Both the position numbers and the translations under genes were made by a program. A stretch of 64,000 nt of DNA from Prolixibacteraceae bacterium. GTDB taxonomy: Bacteria; Bacteroidota; Bacteroidia; Bacteroidales; Prolixibacteraceae. This document shows positions 60,399-64,000 of this stretch, in pieces (positions within the stretch are counted from its first letter, which is position 1; every line of letters begins with the position of its first letter). The notes beneath the pieces are model-generated. The model saw nothing but the letters and a program-made list of their open reading frames with translations. It had not been told where the DNA came from and ran no database searches. Location of the stretch: positions 62,001 through 126,000 of the forward strand of contig JAFLKN010000015.1 of assembly GCA_019163175.1 (NCBI GenBank), given 5' to 3'.

Positions 60399-61136
60399 TC
60401 AATTTTGCCCCAATTCTTTCCTGATCATATCCTCAATTTCCTGAGCTACTTCAGCCATATCCCTGCCTTTCGGATCAATCGGATCGAAAACAGTTAACTT
60501 CAGGTGTACACCAAAAGTCATCGGGAAATAACCGCGTTTCATCAGTTCATAATTGCCGTCGATTGCAAATGGAACAATCAGTGCCGATGGTGAAGTCTTA
60601 TATAAAGACGCAATTCCGGCCGGCATAAATGGCTTAAGTTTTCCGTCTTTGGAGCGCGTTCCTTCAGGAAAAATACAAGCAGCATAATTGTTTTCTTCGA
60701 TGTGTTTTCCGAGTAGCAAAATATCTTTGACTGCTTGTCTTGGGTTTTTACGGTCGATGAGCACAGAACCACCATGACGCAGATTGTACGAAATACTTGG
60801 AATCCCTTTGCCCAACTCAATCTTGGAGATAAACTTCGGATGGTTTTTCCGGAAGCCGACAATCACCGCCGGAATATCAAGGGTACTTTGATGATTGGCT
60901 ACAATTATGAGAGGTCGGTTCTGTGGAATTTTTTCGAGTCCCCGGTAAGTAATTTTTGTTCCCAAAATCCGGAGTCCGTATAACAAACCAAAATTCAACA
61001 CATCAACCGCCTTTTTGCGCACCGGATAGCCCCATATCCAACGGGTAAAAATCTGGATGGGATGAAAAATACCTAGAAGAAATCCGAATATGATCAGGTA
61101 AACCGGAGTCAGGAGGTAAGACAATATTTTCTTCAT
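60399..61136 (-). CDS. plsC: 1-acyl-sn-glycerol-3-phosphate acyltransferase
   Basis: Acylates lysophosphatidic acid to phosphatidic acid at the inner membrane. The 245-residue protein has an N-terminal membrane helix, the catalytic H-x4-D in IIVANHQSTLDIPA near residue 82, and the FPEGTRSKDGKLKPF motif near residue 157. It is a typical PlsC length. The gene is convergent with the BNR gene and divergent from the GH172 gene. Confidence 0.93.
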   Translation of the reverse strand: MKKILSYLLTPVYLIIFGFLLGIFHPIQIFTRWIWGYPVRKKAVDVLNFGLLYGLRILGTKITYRGLEKIPQNRPLIIVANHQSTLDIPAVIVGFRKNHPKFISKIELGKGIPSISYNLRHGGSVLIDRKNPRQAVKDILLLGKHIEENNYAACIFPEGTRSKDGKLKPFMPAGIASLYKTSPSALIVPFAIDGNYELMKRGYFPMTFGVHLKLTVFDPIDPKGRDMAEVAQEIEDMIRKELGQN

Positions 61137-61254
61137 ACTGAATGATTCAATTTAAGCGGCACCAAAATAACCAAAAAAAATCAAGCATCAGAAAAAGAAA
61201 TGCAATAAGATAATGTTGTAAATTTAACCACTCTCAAACCTAAATCTGACTGTT

Positions 61255-62445
61255 ATGAAACGAATTGTTCTTTCTATCCTGCTGATTTTTAGTTGCAGTA
61301 TATTGTTTGCACAAAATCAGGGAAGCGAAATGTCGTCGCTCACCCAAATCAAAAAGAATGTCAAAACCAAACGTGTCGGAAGTTCCGATCAGACCGGAGG
61401 AAACGGCGATTGCCTTAGTGGAATTGCCAATGGCGAAAAACGGGTAATCATGGATGTGAAAGGAGCCGGAATAATCAACCACATTTGGATTACCATTGCT
61501 CCGGAAGCTGCCAAAGCAAGCCGGAACGATATCATTCTCCGCATTTTTTGGGATGGAAATACCTTTCCTTCAGTGGAGTCGCCAATTGGCCCATTCTTCG
61601 GAAACGGCTGGAACGAAACGTATAATTTCGTAACCACACCCCTTTCAGTTTCTCCGGGATGGGGAAAATCGTATGTCAGTTATTTTGCCATGCCTTTTGC
61701 CAACGGCGCCAAAATTGAAATTGAAAACCAAACAGGCGAAAAAATAAATTCATTTTATTTCAACATTGATTACACCGAAATGCCAGCCTTGCCTGAGAAT
61801 ACCGGACGTTTCCATGCCTGGTACAACCACGAAATTACCGATGCTTTGCCTGATGGCGAAAACGAATGGGGATTGCTGGGCGAAACCGGCAAAAATCCAA
61901 AAGGTGAAGGCAACTATGTGTTTGCCGATATAAAAGGGAAAGGTCATTTTGTTGGCGTAAATTATTACGTGAATTGCCCATCGACGATGTGGTATGGCGA
62001 AGGTGACGAAATGGTTTTTATTGATGGTGACGAAAAACCTACCTTAAACGGTACCGGAACTGAAGATTTTTTCAATACCTCATGGTGCCCAAAAGAGCTG
62101 TATCAGCATCCGTATTATGGCTATCCGCGTGTAAACAATGAAACCGGTTGGTTGGGACACACCCATGTCTACCGATTCTTTATCGCCGACCCGGTTTATT
62201 TCGACAAATCGTGCAAGTTTACCATCGAACATGGGCACAACAACAATCTGACACTCGATCTAGCCTCGGTAGCCTACTGGTATCAGGATAAAGCTTCGCC
62301 ACTGCCTCGCACGTTTACCAAGGAAGAACGGGTACACAAACCGCTTATCGGAGCATCCGAAATTCACAAATGGCGCGATGCCTGGCGCATTGAAAATGGC
62401 GAAAACAGCAAATTGTGGGGAGATGAAAAAAGAGTGGTAAAATAA
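61255..62445 (+). CDS. Secreted GH172 (DUF2961) glycoside hydrolase-like protein
   Basis: A 396-residue protein with a signal peptide (MKRIVLSILLIFSCSILFAQ). The DUF2961 core follows: I-N-H-I-W-I-T near residue 75, L-R-I-F-W-D-G, the Y-V-N-C-P-S-T-M-W-Y-G-E-G-D-E-M segment near residue 240 and LNGTGTEDFFNTSWC near 265, where the acidic residues are thought to be catalytic. GH172 enzymes act on fructofuranosides or arabinofuranosides. It is preceded by a 118-bp spacer and followed by a strong terminator. Substrate specificity is not predictable. Confidence 0.92.
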   Translation: MKRIVLSILLIFSCSILFAQNQGSEMSSLTQIKKNVKTKRVGSSDQTGGNGDCLSGIANGEKRVIMDVKGAGIINHIWITIAPEAAKASRNDIILRIFWDGNTFPSVESPIGPFFGNGWNETYNFVTTPLSVSPGWGKSYVSYFAMPFANGAKIEIENQTGEKINSFYFNIDYTEMPALPENTGRFHAWYNHEITDALPDGENEWGLLGETGKNPKGEGNYVFADIKGKGHFVGVNYYVNCPSTMWYGEGDEMVFIDGDEKPTLNGTGTEDFFNTSWCPKELYQHPYYGYPRVNNETGWLGHTHVYRFFIADPVYFDKSCKFTIEHGHNNNLTLDLASVAYWYQDKASPLPRTFTKEERVHKPLIGASEIHKWRDAWRIENGENSKLWGDEKRVVK

Positions 62446-62451
62446 GTTATT

Positions 62452-62488
62452 TTAGTAAGGGCTTCACTTCAGGTGAAGCCCTTACTAA
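62452..62488 (+). terminator. Terminator after the GH172 gene
   Basis: A perfect 16-bp stem (TTAGTAAGGGCTTCAC and complement) with a 5-nt loop, followed by TTTTTG, lies 6 bp past the stop codon. Confidence 0.9.
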
Positions 62489-62568
62489 TTTTTGTACGCA
62501 TCAGATTTCCTCATGAAGTTTTTCGTTTCTTTGAGCTTAAATTACTTTGATTTCAAAATTTTCAAGAA

Positions 62569-62874
62569 ATGACCAACAACGATATACTGAAAAAACTGCG
62601 CGTGGCTCTTAAACTACGCGATGAAGACATTATCCAAATTTTAAAACTTGCTGAGTTTGACGTTTCAAAAAGTGAATTAAGCGCATTGTTCCGTGCCGAA
62701 GATCATCCGAATTACAAGGAATGTGGCGACCAGATACTTCGTTATTTCCTTAACGGATTGATTGTTTACATGCGTGGTCCGGCTGGCGAAGAGCGAAAAC
62801 CCATTCAGGAAAAAGAAATCTCAACCAGAGAGAAACCGAAATTGATCATTAAAAAGCAGATCCGAAAAAAGTAA
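62569..62874 (+). CDS. DUF1456 family protein (YehS-like, single unit)
   Basis: A 101-residue protein whose residues 1-70 match one DUF1456 unit: M-T-N-N-D-I-L-K-K-L-R-V-A-L, then the turn E-F-D-V-S-K-S-E-L-S-A-L-F-R and C-G-D-Q-I-L-R-Y-F-L-N-G-L-I. E. coli YehS carries two units, so this is a half-length form with a basic tail (KKQIRKK). The function of the domain is unknown. It stands alone between terminator and dehydratase. Confidence 0.85.
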   Translation: MTNNDILKKLRVALKLRDEDIIQILKLAEFDVSKSELSALFRAEDHPNYKECGDQILRYFLNGLIVYMRGPAGEERKPIQEKEISTREKPKLIIKKQIRKK

Positions 62875-62999
62875 GCTAAAACCAAAATATTTCAGGATGA
62901 ATAGCTTGGCAACTGCCGAAAGTTATTCTTTTGAGATGCTTAAATTTTTATCTTTCCCCTCATTGTTTGTTACTTAAAGTCAAAACCAAATTCATCACC

Positions 63000-63947
63000 A
63001 TGACTGTATTACCAAGCTTCTCCGACATTGAAAAGGCTCATGTACGCATTCGTCCGTATATTCATCAAACACCAGTCCTGAGTTCGCAAAGCATCAACGA
63101 AATTGTAGGTGCCAACTTGTTTTTCAAGTGCGAAAACCTGCAAAAAGTAGGTGCTTTCAAGTTTCGTGGCGCCTGCAATTCGGTGTTTTCATTGACAGAC
63201 GAAGAGGCACAAAACGGAGTTTGCACCCATTCCTCCGGAAATCATGCCGCCGCTTTGGCTTTGGCTGCGCGAATGCGGGGTATTCCGGCTTACATCGTTA
63301 TGCCCGAAAATGCTCCGGAAATCAAGAAGATTGCCGTAGCCGGTTATGGCGCTCAAATTACGTTTTGCACTCCTACTCTGGAAGCGCGCGAATCTACTTT
63401 GAAAAAAGTGGCTGAAGAAACCGGGGCAACTGAAATTCATCCATACAATTATTTTAATGTGATATGCGGACAGGGAACTGCTGCCAAAGAACTGATCGAA
63501 GAAATTGGCCAATTGGATATAGTGATGGCTCCGGTTGGTGGTGGTGGTTTGCTCAGCGGAACAGCCCTTACGACCAAGGCACTGTTACCAAACACACAGG
63601 TTATTGCAGCCGAGCCTGCCGGTGCTGATGATGCATTCCGTTCGTTTTATTCCAAAACACTTCAACCATCAGTTGCACCCAAAACCATTGCCGATGGATT
63701 ACTGACCTCGTTGGGAAGTCTCACTTTTCCAATAATCTTAAATAATGTGAACCAGATTGTAACAGTCTCTGAAGAAAGCATTGTGGCAGCCATGCGCATG
63801 ATTTGGGAGCGCATGAAAATCATTATCGAACCTTCATCTGCTGTTCCATTGGCCGCTATCCTTGAAAATAAAGTGGATGTAAAAGGTAAAAAAGTAGGTA
63901 TTATTTTAAGCGGCGGAAATGTTGATTTAGGGAAGTTGCCATTTTGA
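63000..63947 (+). CDS. PLP-dependent threonine/serine dehydratase-type enzyme
   Basis: A 315-residue fold-type II PLP enzyme, probably a threonine/serine ammonia-lyase or serine racemase-like protein. The PLP lysine is in G-A-F-K-F-R-G near residue 52, HSSGNHAAALALAA (phosphate loop) near 75, and the glycine loop APVGGGGLLSG near 180. The end IILSGGNVDLG is typical. No ACT regulatory domain is present, so it is a catabolic-type enzyme. ATG 63000 is used rather than the upstream TTG at 62931, because family sequence begins with LPSFSDIEKAH right after it. Confidence 0.92.
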   Translation: MTVLPSFSDIEKAHVRIRPYIHQTPVLSSQSINEIVGANLFFKCENLQKVGAFKFRGACNSVFSLTDEEAQNGVCTHSSGNHAAALALAARMRGIPAYIVMPENAPEIKKIAVAGYGAQITFCTPTLEARESTLKKVAEETGATEIHPYNYFNVICGQGTAAKELIEEIGQLDIVMAPVGGGGLLSGTALTTKALLPNTQVIAAEPAGADDAFRSFYSKTLQPSVAPKTIADGLLTSLGSLTFPIILNNVNQIVTVSEESIVAAMRMIWERMKIIIEPSSAVPLAAILENKVDVKGKKVGIILSGGNVDLGKLPF

Positions 63948-64000
63948 CCATTATCGTTTCTTCAATTTCTGAAACTTGCATAACCAAAGATTATTTGATA

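Overview
This window is chromosomal DNA of a member of the Bacteroidota. The evidence is a type IX secretion C-terminal sorting domain, Bacteroidota-only families (DUF2723, DUF5723, DUF6427-like), promoters of the TAnnTTTG type, mostly no Shine-Dalgarno sequences, and a gene set of glycan hydrolases plus carotenoid enzymes. A marine or sediment Marinilabiliales/Prolixibacteraceae-like organism fits, but that rank is a guess from gene content. No rRNA, CRISPR array or complete IS element was found.

Layout. 1-8.3 kb (minus strand): a membrane protein cut by the left edge, purD, a NodB-type deacetylase translationally coupled to a large DUF2723 membrane protein, then the rplM-rpsI-rpsB-tsf translation operon with a clear promoter and terminator. 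8.7-14.9 kb: envelope polysaccharide genes (GT90, GT4, O-antigen-ligase-like), a DNA glycosylase and a beta-barrel-like protein, with two intergenic inverted-repeat elements. 14.9-24.1 kb: a POT-type transporter and a carotenoid cluster, with crtD-like, cruF, crtW, acyltransferase, GT2 and TPR genes on the minus strand diverging from crtI-crtB. The set predicts a keto-carotenoid glycoside ester, but the ring cyclase is not here. 24.2-26.1 kb: overlapping lpxK and punA. 26.2-33.5 kb: an operon of a small protein, a HEPN-like protein and a T9SS-exported beta-helix protein behind a structured leader, then GH9 and GH29 secreted hydrolases. 33.7-39.4 kb: housekeeping and unknown genes (YgjP-like metallopeptidase, dGTPase, NUDIX, HEAT-like, rhaD).

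39.8-50.0 kb is a tRNA-Gln integration hotspot. Two tandem tRNA-Gln genes (TTG, CTG) are followed by an about 8.6-kb, strikingly AT-rich integrative element (39,953-48,516). The element is bounded by a 13-bp exact repeat of the tRNA 3' end. It encodes a tyrosine recombinase and an RHH / DUF3987 / TOPRIM-like replication module, and it carries a nested, multi-level inverted repeat (45.5-45.9 kb) that looks like an origin or regulator-binding region. It has no recognisable relaxase, capsid or conjugation gene. Beyond it lie two more degenerate copies of the tRNA 3' end plus terminator, one on the far side of a Tat-exported aldo/keto reductase gene. This suggests serial insertions at one site.

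50.3-64 kb: DUF5723 protein, rpoN and a PAP2-like protein, then an M3 peptidase, flavin reductase, a 1096-residue BNR/sortilin-type secreted protein, plsC, a GH172 (DUF2961) protein, a DUF1456 protein and a PLP-dependent threonine/serine dehydratase.
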